A stretch of DNA of 64,000 nt, from the NCBI GenBank assembly GCA_023078555.1, contig JALAAN010000021.1, positions 1 through 64,000 of the forward strand, given 5' to 3'. This document shows positions 22,401 to 33,409 of the stretch, one piece after another. The DNA is from Ulva prolifera. Taxonomy: Eukaryota; Chlorophyta; Ulvophyceae; Ulvales; Ulvaceae. The notes beneath the pieces were generated by a model. It was not told the DNA's origin and searched no databases. It saw only the letters and a program-made list of their open reading frames with translations. How positions within the stretch are numbered: position 1 is the first letter of the stretch; every line of letters begins with the position of its first letter. The position numbers and the translations under genes were made by a program.

Positions 22401-23255
22401 CGATGCTCTGACACCACACACATTACAGACCTTTGAAACAGGACAGAAAGCACAACTGACGAAACACTACACCACCACTCTGGCGCTCAATTGCTGAGCC
22501 CACACTAACCAACAGCAACCAGACAACACAACACCGTTGCGCTGCATGTGCATTATCTGGCACCAAGACCTCCTGTCGCGTGTCTCCGTCCAGCAAACAC
22601 ACACATGACATGCGCCCACCTACCACCACCTCCTCACCTAAATGAAAGGGTTGACCATATCACATCATGACCGACTGCATGCTTGTAACTAACACTCTAT
22701 GTAGATGCATGAAACAGCTGCAAGAAGAGTCCGCTTCAAAACTGACACACACTCTGACAACACTCACTAACCAGACTCACAAAAACCAGTTGACTACACC
22801 CAGCACAGACGAGCTGAAGCCACCGACTCAGACCCACAGCAGACCACAGAGTTTTAGACACTCTCAGACACAGACTCCAACAGGCACACAGACCAAACAA
22901 GACAACACACAACCATGACAGCGCACTCCACGACATGGCTAACGCCCTGTGACTTCCACTGACTCGACACCCATCATTCTCTACAATGAAGAATGAACTC
23001 CACATAAGCACATTGACAAAGAAACTCACACAACAGGCAGCAATCGAAGAATTGTTGCAGGACCAGCCACTGCCCTGCCAGCAACTGCACCTAGGATCAA
23101 AAGTTGGCCCCTCACACCACAGCCTGACCATCCAAAGTCAGAGCAGACGTGATGCTGCATGCACCACAGCAGGGCAGCCCACCACAGAACAGATCCAGGC
23201 ACACACTCGTGACAGGCAAGAGACGCGTCCCGGCATGCGGGCCAACGCCCACTCA
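19459..23255. other. Gene-poor region between GLR copy 3 and importin alpha
   Basis: About 3.8 kb with no exon I can support. It holds a short direct repeat of TGGCTCTTTA units near 20,809-20,842 and, from about 22,440, a strongly A/C-rich strand that probably includes the 3' untranslated region of importin alpha (which would be G/T-rich in the transcript). TTACA at about 22,424, i.e. TGTAA on the minus strand, matches the green-algal polyadenylation signal, but its distance from the stop makes this weak. Confidence 0.4.
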
Positions 23256-25906
23256 TCACAGCCCGCCAAAGTTGAACGAGGTTTGCCCGTCCGAGTTCCC
23301 GGACGTGTCCATCCCCTGGCCAGCAAAGTTGAACATGCCGGCACTGTCGACGACAGGCACCGCATTCTCATCCTCCGGCAGCACTTCGAAGAAGGTGCTG
23401 AGGATCTCAACGGCCTTGGTGCTGATCTCTTCGCTACTGTGGTTCTGCAGGTTCTCAAGCAGGTCCAGCCCGCCTGCGTCCTCGAGGATGACAGCGTATA
23501 CGTTCTCGCCGTTGCTGCCTGGCAACGAGCGCAGCTTCTCTGCTGCAGCCAAGATGTTCTTCAGGCCCTCGAGCGCGACCTGCAGACAAGAGAATGTTAT
23601 GAGCAAGCCACCCTCGTCGCTCTAGTCACCATTGTGCATGTTGAGAGATGCAACAGCGTGTGCTTTAGGTCCAGGCTGCCCATTGATGGGGGACAGCAAT
23701 ATGGGACCATTGGCAGAGAGCACACCTGTACAACTCGGGGATCCATGACTCGCAGCAGGTCACACAGTGGCGGGATGCAGCCGTACTGGACCAGCTGCTG
23801 GATCTGGCCCGGGTCGCCGCCGGACGTGGCATTGCTGATCGCCCATGCAGCCTCCCGCTTGATCTCCAGCTCCCCATTGCGAAGCAAATTGACGATTGGG
23901 TCAATGCAGCCACTGTCGATGACCGCAGCGATCTGCTCCCGGGTACCAGCGGTGATGTTGCTCACGGTCCAGCATGCCTCCTTGATGATAGATTTCTTGT
24001 GGTGCTGTGCGTTGACCAAAATGCTGTACAGCGCTGACAAGGCACTGCAGTTGATGATCGCCTGCGTCTGTTCATCAGTGCCCGTGACAATGTTTCCAAC
24101 TGTACGGAGTGCAGGAACTAGCACTGTGTCCTTCTCATACGAGAGCAGCTCCACCAGGCGCAGGCAGATGTTTGCATGAATGACCGCCTGCATGATTCAT
24201 CGCATGATACAGCTTGTTATACAATGCAGCAGCATGTAGGCAGCACCAGGCCTGGCTGATCGCATGCGGCCATCGACCTCAATATATCAGAAAATGCGAA
24301 AATTCAGGTTTTGAGCGTGAATCCAAACATTTATATGATTTAAATGCAACATTCGTGCAGGAGGCTTACCTGGATGCGCTCATTGGGCCCATCAGACAGG
24401 TATGAGAGAGCCCAACAAGCATCAGTCATGATCTCATCATCAACCTCACCATTCTGGGGCATGATAAGCGCCCGCAGCGTTGGGAGTGAGTGCTTGGTGA
24501 TCTCGAAGTCGGGAGCAGGCTTGCCCCGGCAAAAGTTGCTCAGTGTCCACGTGGCGTTCCGCACCATGGACCGGCTGGCTTGTACCTCAGGTGACAAAAG
24601 CTGCAGCAGCGGCTGAAGCGCCCCCGCACCCAGCACCATGTCTGCAAATCATCATATTGGTTTGCAACGACGGATGCAAAGGCTTGAGCCCAGTTTGCTG
24701 TGCATGGCCGATACTTGCACCACTCGAGTGTGCTTTGGCCAGATAGGCACTTGATTCCGTCTTCAGGTAGCCATTATAAAGGTCACTTGCATGCCGGTAC
24801 ACGCACCTCGTGTTGTCGGATGATCTCCAGCAATATTCCCCAGCGCCCATACGGCTTGCTCCCGGACCTCTTCAGAAGGTGACATGAGTATGCGAACAAA
24901 AATAGGAATGGCTCCACATTCGATGACATATCGAGTGTGCTGTGTTGTTCCTGAAGCAATCTGCAAAGAGCAATCGTCAGCAACGACTTGGCATGCAGCT
25001 TGCAGCGGCAACAGACCACTGCGCCTGGGAATCGGTGCTGTGAAAATCGCACATTTGTCAATGCCCAGGCAGCCTCGAACTGCAACTTCTGATTCTGGTC
25101 ATATCCGAGAAAATCCACGAGTCGCCGCACGACGTTTGGCTGTCGGACCACTTCTTCGATGGGCGGCCTCTTCTCAATCGACAGCAATTTCCGGAAATAC
25201 GACGTCGCCTCCAATTGCTGTTCCATATCAGATGACATGAGCTTTGCGACCTACAGGAAAACGGATTTTTCTTCATAGCTGAGCAGAGAGTTGGTGAGAG
25301 ATCAGCGATGAGCGATCGTGACTGGCAAAACAAAGATTCACTGCACAACGCCAGCATTAAATCACGCAGTATACCACCGAAGATGATTCCGAGACATGAC
25401 GTGATTCAGAGTCAGGCCTATGAGCTAGATCGTGAAGAAAGCGAGATCACTACAAACACCTCGATAGATGCCATGCCACAACAACAGCATGATGGTCCCG
25501 GTATGGCAAGCACAAAAGTGTCGAGTCAATAACAGTACAACTTCGTGTTGCGGCAGGTCCTGACAGACATATCAGGTTTACATGTTCTTCGACAGTCGTC
25601 ACCTCCATAGACGGCACATGAAGGAGCTCCCGGTGGTACACACATGACCGCTGATATCAACAGATTGTTTCTGGGAAGTTCGCGTACATTGCCGGACAAA
25701 TCTTCCAGACTGCGCGCAGCTCCACCGACATTGCTGTCTTGAGCAAACAACATATTCTGCGCTGGATCATCCGACTCCACTCTCCTTCGATGATTCAGCC
25801 TTTCCTCTCGAGCATTGGCACGGGCGTTAACGATGTTGCTCTTCCTGTCTCGCCGTCCACGGTCGGGATCGATGCCGAGCAGTGCCGCTTGACGACGAGC
25901 GTTCAT
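23256..25906 (-). CDS. Importin subunit alpha (542 aa)
   Basis: Nuclear import adaptor that binds classical nuclear localisation signals and links them to importin beta. Exons in transcript order are 25906-25688, 25250-25053, 24960-24807, 24641-24370, 24187-23726 and 23579-23256; all phases close to 542 residues, the usual family length. The N-terminus has the Arg-rich importin-beta-binding segment ([20 protein letters not shown], about residues 15-35). Armadillo repeats follow, beginning [20 protein letters not shown]. The signal-binding Trp/Asn ladder is visible as WALTN, WALGN, WTLSN, WTVSN and WAISN. The C-terminus is acidic with [16 protein letters not shown] and ends in SFNFGGL, as in plant and algal importins. 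The ATG at 25906 was chosen because it opens directly into the IBB segment; no earlier in-frame ATG is needed. Confidence 0.95.
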
Positions 25907-26107
25907 GTTTGTTGCAGCAATCGCCCACACCCAACAATGTAGCTTAATGTATTCGGGATCTGCTGTATATTTGATGACCGTTACCTCACGGCGCGACTAC
26001 AAAGTCTAAAACACAGACGGCGGGGTGATGGTTGAGAAACACCAAATTGGCAGCGATCAGAGTAGAGAAAGGAGTGGGCATCTCCAACTATCTTATGGCG
26101 AAAGCGT

Positions 26108-26374
26108 CTATGCAAGGTTCTTCGGAGTACGGTCACACATCTCCATGTTAGGCGGTAGTACCCCGATATCATCGTCAACCGGTCGTTGCCTTCGCGAAGC
26201 TTCAAACACGACAAGCTTTTTGGCGAGCTTGGCCACGGTACATGCTGACATTGGTGATGTGCGAAGATTCTCACTTAATTCTTGGATGTGCTGCTGTTCA
26301 CTGCTGCGTAGAGCGATGAGCTTTGTGTATGATGAGGAGCGAGGTCCACGCCTGTCAGAGAAAAGGTGCAGCAT
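26108..26374 (-). CDS. Small unrecognised protein (88 aa)
   Basis: A single open frame starts at ATG 26374 (MLHLFSDRRGPRSSSYTKLI) and ends at TAG 26108-26110. The middle is probably helical and coiled-coil-like (LRSSEQQHIQELSENLRT), followed by basic ACTVAKLAKKLVVFEASRRQ and an acidic-polar tail. The frame stays open upstream to 26500 without an earlier ATG. No family recognised. It lies about 200 bp upstream of importin alpha on the same strand and is divergent from the gene starting at 26564. It may be a subunit of a small helical complex, but that is only a guess. Confidence 0.35.
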   Translation of the reverse strand: MLHLFSDRRGPRSSSYTKLIALRSSEQQHIQELSENLRTSPMSACTVAKLAKKLVVFEASRRQRPVDDDIGVLPPNMEMCDRTPKNLA

Positions 26375-26563
26375 GGAACTCCATTCGAACTCAGTCACAT
26401 TGAGAAAAAGCACAAGCTCAAAGCATGGGCACCCTAAATAGCTATGCGGTCGGGGCGCTGCTTTTGTTTTTGTCGTTGACCCGCGCGCGCTGGTTAACAC
26501 TAATCGCGGCAGTTGCTTGCACTAGACCGCACATTGTGTGGATTGCGCCATCACTGCTCGAGG

Positions 26564-27062
26564 ATGGCACTGAGTGTTGCCGAAGTGGGCTTGCCTAGAG
26601 ATGCGCGACAGGCTCAGAAGTTCGAGAACACGGACGCACCGATTGCGGGCAGAGATTTGAAACGAGCATTGCGTATGATCAAGGTCACAATGCATACGCA
26701 CGTTTTGTCTGCAGAATATACAAGCAGATGCGCTTTCAGATGTGTGAGAACTGTTTGAGCGTGTTGTCAAATTCGCGGGCTGTGGCGCCAAACCGTGCGA
26801 GTAGGTGATGCAGGCGCTGTTGCACGACGGGAATGAGCTTGCGAAATGTGTATCAATATCTGCGTGTTCCGTGACGCCTTGTTAGGTTCGTCTTCTGACG
26901 CAGGATCGCTCCAGCTTGCTGCGTGAGATTCGCATGGCCCTTCGGACAGCTTTGACTGCAGTCCTGGCACATTTGCGTGTGGCATCCGCCTTCATACCAA
27001 GTCGATCGCTTCAACGGCACATGAACACGGCATCCCACAACAATGGCCGGTGCATAGCATAG
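26564..27062 (+). CDS. Small unrecognised protein (113 aa, four-exon model)
   Basis: Exons 26564-26683, 26715-26741, 26814-26849 and 26904-27062 all join in phase 0. The product begins MALSVAEVGLPRDARQ, continues GRDLKRALRMIK, then NIQADALSD, ALLHDGNELAKC and DRSSLLREIRMALRTALTAV. It looks mostly helical. The 31-bp first intron (26684-26714) is very short, which weakens the model; the second exon is only 27 nt. A further possible coding stretch near 27,190-27,330 was not joined. No family recognised. The start is 189 bp from that of the divergent minus-strand gene, suggesting a shared promoter. Confidence 0.35.
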
Positions 27063-29541
27063 ACCGTGCTGCCCCGTGTGCCAGCTGGATCAGTGCTCGT
27101 GGGCCGGAGGGCAGCACAGAGGGCAGCACACTATCAGCATGGGCTACATGGTCACGACCAACACAGTAGGCTGTTGACAAAGAATTGTCAGAATTATCGC
27201 TATGACCTGACAGATGCGATGGTGTACGGGAATCATGCAGATGATCTCCGAATTGCTGTGTTCAGCATGCTCTTCCGGGGAGTTGTGCTTGACGATATGC
27301 GTCAGAGGCCATTTCCTCTGCCCTCTGGCGCATGGTCATGCACATGAACAGCTATACGACTTGTAGATGCAGGCTGCCATGGATGCAGGTGCACGTGCGA
27401 TGCCAGCGAACGCACTCAACCTACAGAGTCACCAGCTACAGGCACATAACTATCAACACGCTGGCAGCAGAGCGTGCCTTGATCCATCATGAAGTCCCAG
27501 CCCCAGCTGCACTGCAACAAGCGCAGTTCAGGCGCTACTTGGCAGTCGGCACCCTGGCACTGCACATGCATGCATAGGTCACAGGTAGGTAGCAAAGACA
27601 GCGACGTGCCTGGTCCAGCCCCTGGAGGCTGCAGACAGGTCGGCACTTCTGTGACCGCACATGCTCAGTGCTGCGTGCCTCTCTGCCTCCTTCCTCGCAA
27701 CACTGCTTGCCCAGTGTCACATGTGGCCTATGGCCACACAGCTCAGCCCATCACAATGTGCACACGATGCGGCCTGTGCATCTGATACACATGGCGTATG
27801 TTCCCATCGCTTCCCAGTTGTCATGTACATGATGATACACGAACTAACATGCGTGGTTCACCTGCCCGATCTCCCCGCCCCAAGCAGACGTCACGGCACA
27901 TTTTGGTACTGTGGCACCCAGGTGATGTGGCCGCTATACCACTGGTTTGCCACAGGTACCCACCCAGTCGTGCACAGACTAGGTGGCTGCTAGGTGCAAG
28001 GGTGGCACCCGTAGTGTGTGGCATGCTCGCGTGCTTGTCCTTAGAGGAATACGTGGCAATCCAGTGGTATAGCGGCCATATCACTCGATGGCCACACGTA
28101 GGACACTAGCTGTGGCATTCAGCTTCACCCGGAATCTCGGACGTCCGTACATTTGCTGTTCTAAGTTGCGACATGACGAGCCTTTTGTCAGCCTGCTCGT
28201 TGTTTCTGCGGTACTACCTGCCTCTTCAACTTTGCCCTGATATCACACACTGTGTGGCGGTGTGTGCGTGTGTTCCAAGGACAAAGCAAGCAAGGCAGGT
28301 AGCGCCGCGAGCAACAACCAGGGGACCCGCACACCCACGCAATCAGCCACACGCAGCACACACCAACACACCCGCGCAGCACCCGCGCCGGCCACAGCCA
28401 CACAGCCATGTGTGGCTGTGTGGCCACACACGCCCACGCCCACACACCCACCCCCACCCAGCATGCGTGTGTGGGTGCATGTAACTGTCTGTGAGCGGGT
28501 GCCTGTTGTGGCGGCGCAGTGCCGGGAGTGGGCTTGCTTGCTGGCTTGAGATGCTTTTCTCAAGGCACAGTCAATTGAGACATCTTGGTAGTGGCGATGG
28601 CACCTGCTGCCAGCACAGAGGCCTAGGCCTCTAGCTGGGCCAATAGCATGACTTGCGTGCTCCGCATGGTGCAAGGACATTGAACGCGACGGCACACACT
28701 ATATTGTGCCCGACATCATGCACACCATATATAGCGCCACGCAGCCTGGCAGGCATCATCACATGCACCCGATCGGGTGCATGCGTGAGTGGATCCTGGT
28801 TGGTTTTCATTCAGTTTTCATTCATTCTTTTCATTCGCATATAAATGAAAACGTCCACATGTAGGAACTGCATGTAGGAACTGCATGCAGGAACTGCTCA
28901 ACAACTTAGAAGGTTTGGACATGATTTCAAGCTTGTGTATGATGTTCAGGACAACGCTGTGCATTGCTAGCTGTTGCGTTGGTTGTGCATATCTCAACTA
29001 CAAGCCTACACGCCTGCATAGATTGTGGCCGGTGTTTGGATGCATGGATGAAAATCTATGCAACTAGCGTTTGTGCAGCGAAGCACTCTCTGACAGCAGT
29101 GGTATCTTGGATCCAAGCGTCCCCTTAATTAAGCGTGAACTATCGACTTGTCGGGGCCCCGCGGGACCCCGCGCGGCCGCAGGCGCTCTACCGCGTTCTG
29201 CGAAGCACCATGCATGTGCGCTGCGGGTGCCAAAATCGAGACGCTCGCCTGGCCGCTGTTCAATATGGCACGACCCGGGCGACGGACTCATCACCGGGTT
29301 CACATGTTCGCGATCTCTCAATTTGGAAATGCGCAGTTTGTTGCTACAGTTTGCATAGTTCGAAAGGTGGCTGCATCGGCTTGACGTTCCGCGAGATATA
29401 TGCGGTGAACATTCGTTGCACCAGTGCTCATTCTCATCTTAACCTGTACATTTTCGATCATTTGTTGAAGTTCATCATCCAGTTGTTCGTTGACGCCTTC
29501 CTCGTGAGGTGTGCGCAGCGACCATGCAAGCAGAAGCAGGC
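27063..29541. other. Sparse region with low-complexity CA-rich tract
   Basis: No firm gene was recognised. Around 28,255-28,490 the + strand is rich in CACACCCACGCC-like repeats with interruptions. Isolated open stretches near 27,190-27,330 (DLRIAVFSMLFRGVVLDDMR) could be an orphan exon. Confidence 0.35.
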
Positions 29542-29613
29542 ATGTCTGACCTCGCGAGCATTGGCGAGAAAGCTCCAATCAGGCCGGACGCGGATCAAAC
29601 TGACAAATATCGG
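29542..29613 (+). CDS. Possible first exon of an unrecognised + gene
   Basis: An ATG opens MSDLASIGEKAPIRPDADQT followed by DKYR and a GT donor. The downstream exon is not resolved. A competing coding-like frame on the opposite strand at about 29,350-29,510 (EGVNEQLDDELQQMIENVQ) sits just to the left; both may be real divergent genes or one may be spurious. Confidence 0.22.
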
Positions 29614-30325
29614 GTGCGACTTCGCTTGAATCATGCAAGGCCTTGCCTGCCCCGGCGCAACAGGTCAGCTCGGCGCCGGTGATACCGCGCTTGCGAGGCC
29701 GATCTAGGTACCACACAGTGACCTATTGAAGAGACCCAGTTGCATATGCTGTAGGCTGCATGCTGCTTGTGCACAGACCACATTCCATGAAGTTCTGGCG
29801 CATTCGCATTTAGCCGACTCGCAGAATTTCGGATCGAGTTCGCACATCCATGCTTGCCAGAGTCATTTCCGAGAGGCCTTGATGTCCATCATGGGGCACG
29901 TCGAGCTGGTGCATGTCCGTTGAATGATCAGTCCCTGCACGCATGCGCGATGTGCTGCTGGCTCGCCTGCATTTTCCTTGGTCTGCATTGAGGCCGGGCC
30001 CCGCTGCTGTATGCGCAAGCAACTGCTGTGAGTGTCAGGTAAATTCGCCCTGGGCGTTCTTTCGTCGCTGTGAGTGCCGCGATGTTCTCTCACGGTTGAG
30101 CGATTGTACATGTACGCCTCGTCAGCATGCAGCTGGTGCAGCCAGACGTCATTCCACGCCGGCCATCAACCTCATAATGGCCCACAGCCAACATCATAGC
30201 AGTAGGACGCAATTATTGACAAACTTCAACATGATTTTTGCCCGTCTGCGACTTGCGAGCGCGTCATATTGCTCGTCGATTCCAGTGCCGTTGTGGCGAG
30301 CCACTGCTTAGCGCGCTTGCTGCAG

Positions 30326-32209
30326 AGGGCTATACACGCAGCATGCGGCATTAGCATATTTTTCATCGTGCTCATCTGTGATCGATTCTGGGCTGCCGAC
30401 TCAGCTGTCTATCTGGGCACGAGCGAGAGCTGCGACAATTGCCTTGGGCCACCTCAGGCATCTGCATGCCGCGTCAATGCCACCGTCGTCGGACCGAGCT
30501 ATAATTTGTGCGACCCGCCACGGTCGCTACCATGTGCAAGGCATCCGTTTCCCACCGGCATGTCCAATGCCGTCATGCAGCACAGCACAGTAGCTCTGCC
30601 GCCACGTTTGGTCACCTCACAGCACCGCTGCCAGGCACAAAGGCAAAGTCGCAACCTGGCAATGCAATCAACCCACACCCAGTCATGTGGCTGACTCGGT
30701 CACTCCACATGCGCGAAGTTGCCAGTGCCCCGACCAGCACAGTCAATACTGCAAGCGCAAGCTCTCCGTCGAGTCCGCTGCTTCTGGCAGCATGCTCAAA
30801 CCCGAGCTCCAGAAAAATCCCGCTCACAGAGTCACGCGTACAAAGCCAGATGTAACGTGGATCTGTATGTTATGATCTCTACAGTAGCCAGCTGCAGCAT
30901 CACACGGCCCAACTCCACGCCATTGCCCCGCTCCCCACCTCACATGCATGCACACTTTGCGCACACGTGATCCGGCCTGACCCCTGGCACTACGCTTGCA
31001 GACCCCTCACACAGCCGCGCCGACCCTAACCCGCACCTCCCTCGCCGCCGGCCCCCTAGCCCGCGTGTCCGCGGCCCCATCCAACGGTACCACCTCGCCG
31101 GCCGTGTCCGCCGGCCACAACAGCCTCGTGCGCGTGTCCGCCGCCGCATACCCGAAGCTGGCGCGCGCCAGCCAGGCCGGCATCGCGCGCAACAGCGTCA
31201 TCGGCGCCGGCAGCGGCGGCCTCACCCGCAGCTCGGTCGTGAAGGGGCTTGAGGAATCGAGGAACCGACCGGATGCACGGGAGAGCCTGGGCATCGAGCT
31301 GGAAATCGTCGACGTGACGACTGGGAAGCTCGCGGTGTACAAGAATGACGGAGAGCGCTTCCCGGGGTCAAAGTACACGCTCAAGCTGACACAGGCACCC
31401 CCCCCCCCATCGGCTGGATCCTGTGTGAGCGCCGCGGTGCTGCCGACACCTGCATGCCTTCCTCTGTTGAGCGCAGCATCTGAGACGCCATGTCTTGCGG
31501 AGCCGCTTCCTGCGGCCTATTGTGTGTGCTGTGCGTGATCGGGGGTGCCGAGGTGACGGCTCACATGGCGGTGCGGCGCGATGCGTCGGCCGGCCTCGAG
31601 TGTGCTTTTGTTTCATCAGGGTTTCTGCTGCGCTGGCCCTCTAGCCACACCGACATTGCCATCCCCTCGCCGCCATGCCGGCGGTGCTGTTCCCCGCCGG
31701 CCCGCGATCCCGTCAGCGCCTGGGACTTGTGCTGAGTTCCAAACCCCTGTGTTGCAGGGGTCCACTCGGTGTGTGATGTTCTGCTATGCACAGCGCATGT
31801 GCGTGAGCCCACGGTTGCACCCACACTGCATGCATGCCTGCAGGGCCACGACTACCGCTTCTCCGTCACCGTCGAGGACGGCATCGCGCTGGATGACAGC
31901 ACCATCATCTTCACGTACCTCAACGCCTCCGGCAGCCTGCTGAAGCAGCCTGTGGAGTGCGCGCGGAAGTCAAAGACGTACAGCGGCGTGTGGAAGTGCT
32001 CGTCGGCGCCGAGCGCCAAGGGCGGGCGCACCCACGTCGAGCTCTCGATGAAGTTCGCTGACTTTCCAGTCGCGACGCTGAAGCTCAACGCCAAGATCTA
32101 CACGCCGAGCAAGGGCACCAGCGGCAGCAGCCTCAAGTCAGTGATCGTAAAGTTCGGTGCCGCTAGCGGCTCGGCGAGCATCAAGAAGGAGCAGTGGATT
32201 GCGGAGTGA
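30326..32209 (+). CDS. Unrecognised Cys-containing, possibly secreted protein (partial model)
   Basis: Three segments look coding. The first, after a CAG acceptor at 30325, has a hydrophobic stretch CGISIFFIVLICDRFWAADS like a signal peptide and then a Cys-rich ectodomain (SESCDNCLGPPQASACRV with N-glycosylation site NAT). The second, 31002-31394, is Ser/Ala-rich then folded-looking (LEIVDVTTGKLAVYKNDGER). The third, 31844-32209, reads GHDYRFSVTVEDGIALDDST and ends KKEQWIAE before TGA; beta-strand-rich with two Cys. The second and third join in phase 0 only if the donor is GC (CAG|GCACCC). The start codon and the first junction are not resolved. No family is recognised; a beta-sandwich extracellular domain is my inference. 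Confidence 0.45.
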
Positions 32210-32555
32210 AGCTGCGGCGATATGTGTGTGTGTGTGTGAGGCTGTGCGTCGTCCATGCATGGTGCGCATGCATGCAGCCGACCAGATCGTGTGGTCCGAC
32301 AGGCGAGAGTACACGCCGCGTCCACCAGTGGTCACATTGGGGGAAAGCTGCGGCCGATCGCGGAGATCAGAATCGTGCAGAAGCGGGATGGTGCGGGGGT
32401 GGCAGCCTGTGTGGCTGGAGGTATTGTCAAGGGGTGGTTGCTACGATGCAACGGCAAGCGCATGGCAGGACGTTGCTGAGGCGGTCGACATTGGTGTGTT
32501 GGCATGAACCCCCGCGGTTCTGTGGAACCGGTGAGGGCCATCTGGTTGTGTAGCT
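32210..32555. other. Spacer with (TG)n tract
   Basis: 346 bp holding a short TG dinucleotide run at about 32,223-32,238 just after the upstream stop; otherwise nothing recognised. Confidence 0.4.
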
Positions 32556-33390
32556 TCATCTGTGCTGGAGGGCACAGCAGTGTGCTGTTAGTTCTCTGGC
32601 GATGTATGTGTTAAAAGATGTTAGGGGAGAGCTCTGTAGCTGTAGATACAGAAAATGATGTAGGCTTTGGGGTGTCAGCGCGCGAACGACTCGGCCGTCT
32701 GCTGCAACCAGTTGCCCACAACTCGCGTACAGCGAAGGAAGGGTGATGCCACATCCCACCACCCTGCCTGAGCTTCTGTCTGTATCTGACGTACGGCGTG
32801 TGCTGCGCCCAAGTAAACAGCAAGCACTCCTGCCTTTGAAGCAGTGTCCCAGGAGGGTGTTGAAGCTCGCCTCCTGTGGGGACAGAAGACGGGAAAACTC
32901 AGGCCAGTTGTTATACCACGTTGAGCAAGAGGCGGAATGGCCACACAAAATGACGTTGCCAATGAGGTCTCCTCATACCACATGCTTCGAGACATCTCTG
33001 AAGGTGATGATGATGTGTGCATCAATGAAGCACTTCAGCAGCACGACCAGGGCTGCATCAACGTCGGCGCTGGGCAGCTCACTTCAGCTCCTCACTCATG
33101 TCACACAGTGTATGCTGATCATTACACAACCATGCTCTCAATTTGCGCATGCAAGCGGATCCTGCAGGCACACGGATAACACGGTCGCCCCTCTGCCCAG
33201 AAAAGAAAGCTGCAAAATCTGAGATCACGGGATGGACCATCAAGTCCCGTCAAACTGACCCGGCCGTGTCTCACAAGCCACTCAGATCGCCCCCCGCATC
33301 AGACACTACTGCCTCTAGCCGTCTCGGAACCGCTTCCAGTGCGTTCAACAGCGCACTCACAGCCACTCCACACCCGCCTACTCTCAGCAT
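32556..33390 (-). CDS. Unrecognised minus-strand exons, perhaps the 3' end of the 33,410-36,612 gene
   Basis: An open stretch from ATG 33390 reads MLRVGGCGVAVSALLNALEA then VPRRLEAVVSDAGGD. A second exon near 33,125-33,198 follows a strong polypyrimidine acceptor. A third near 33,000-33,080 reads ADVDAALVVLLKCFIDAHII then TFRDVSKH. A fourth begins at about 32,885 (EASFNTLLGHCFK, or in another frame AGVLAVYLGAAHAVRQIQT ending 32,675). Several phase solutions exist, so the product is not fixed. Only 20 bp separates this ATG from the apparent stop of the gene upstream. A canonical GTGAGC donor at 33,498 would splice in phase to an acceptor just inside this region, so both may be a single gene. 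Confidence 0.35.
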
Positions 33391-33409
33391 CACAGGCTAA
33401 AGCCCGGCC

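Noticed and set aside
28255..28490. CRISPR-like or telomere-like array in the CA-rich tract
   Set aside because: Units are irregular CACACCCACGCC variants with no constant repeat or spacer, and no telomeric TTTAGGG-type repeat is present; simple low-complexity DNA.
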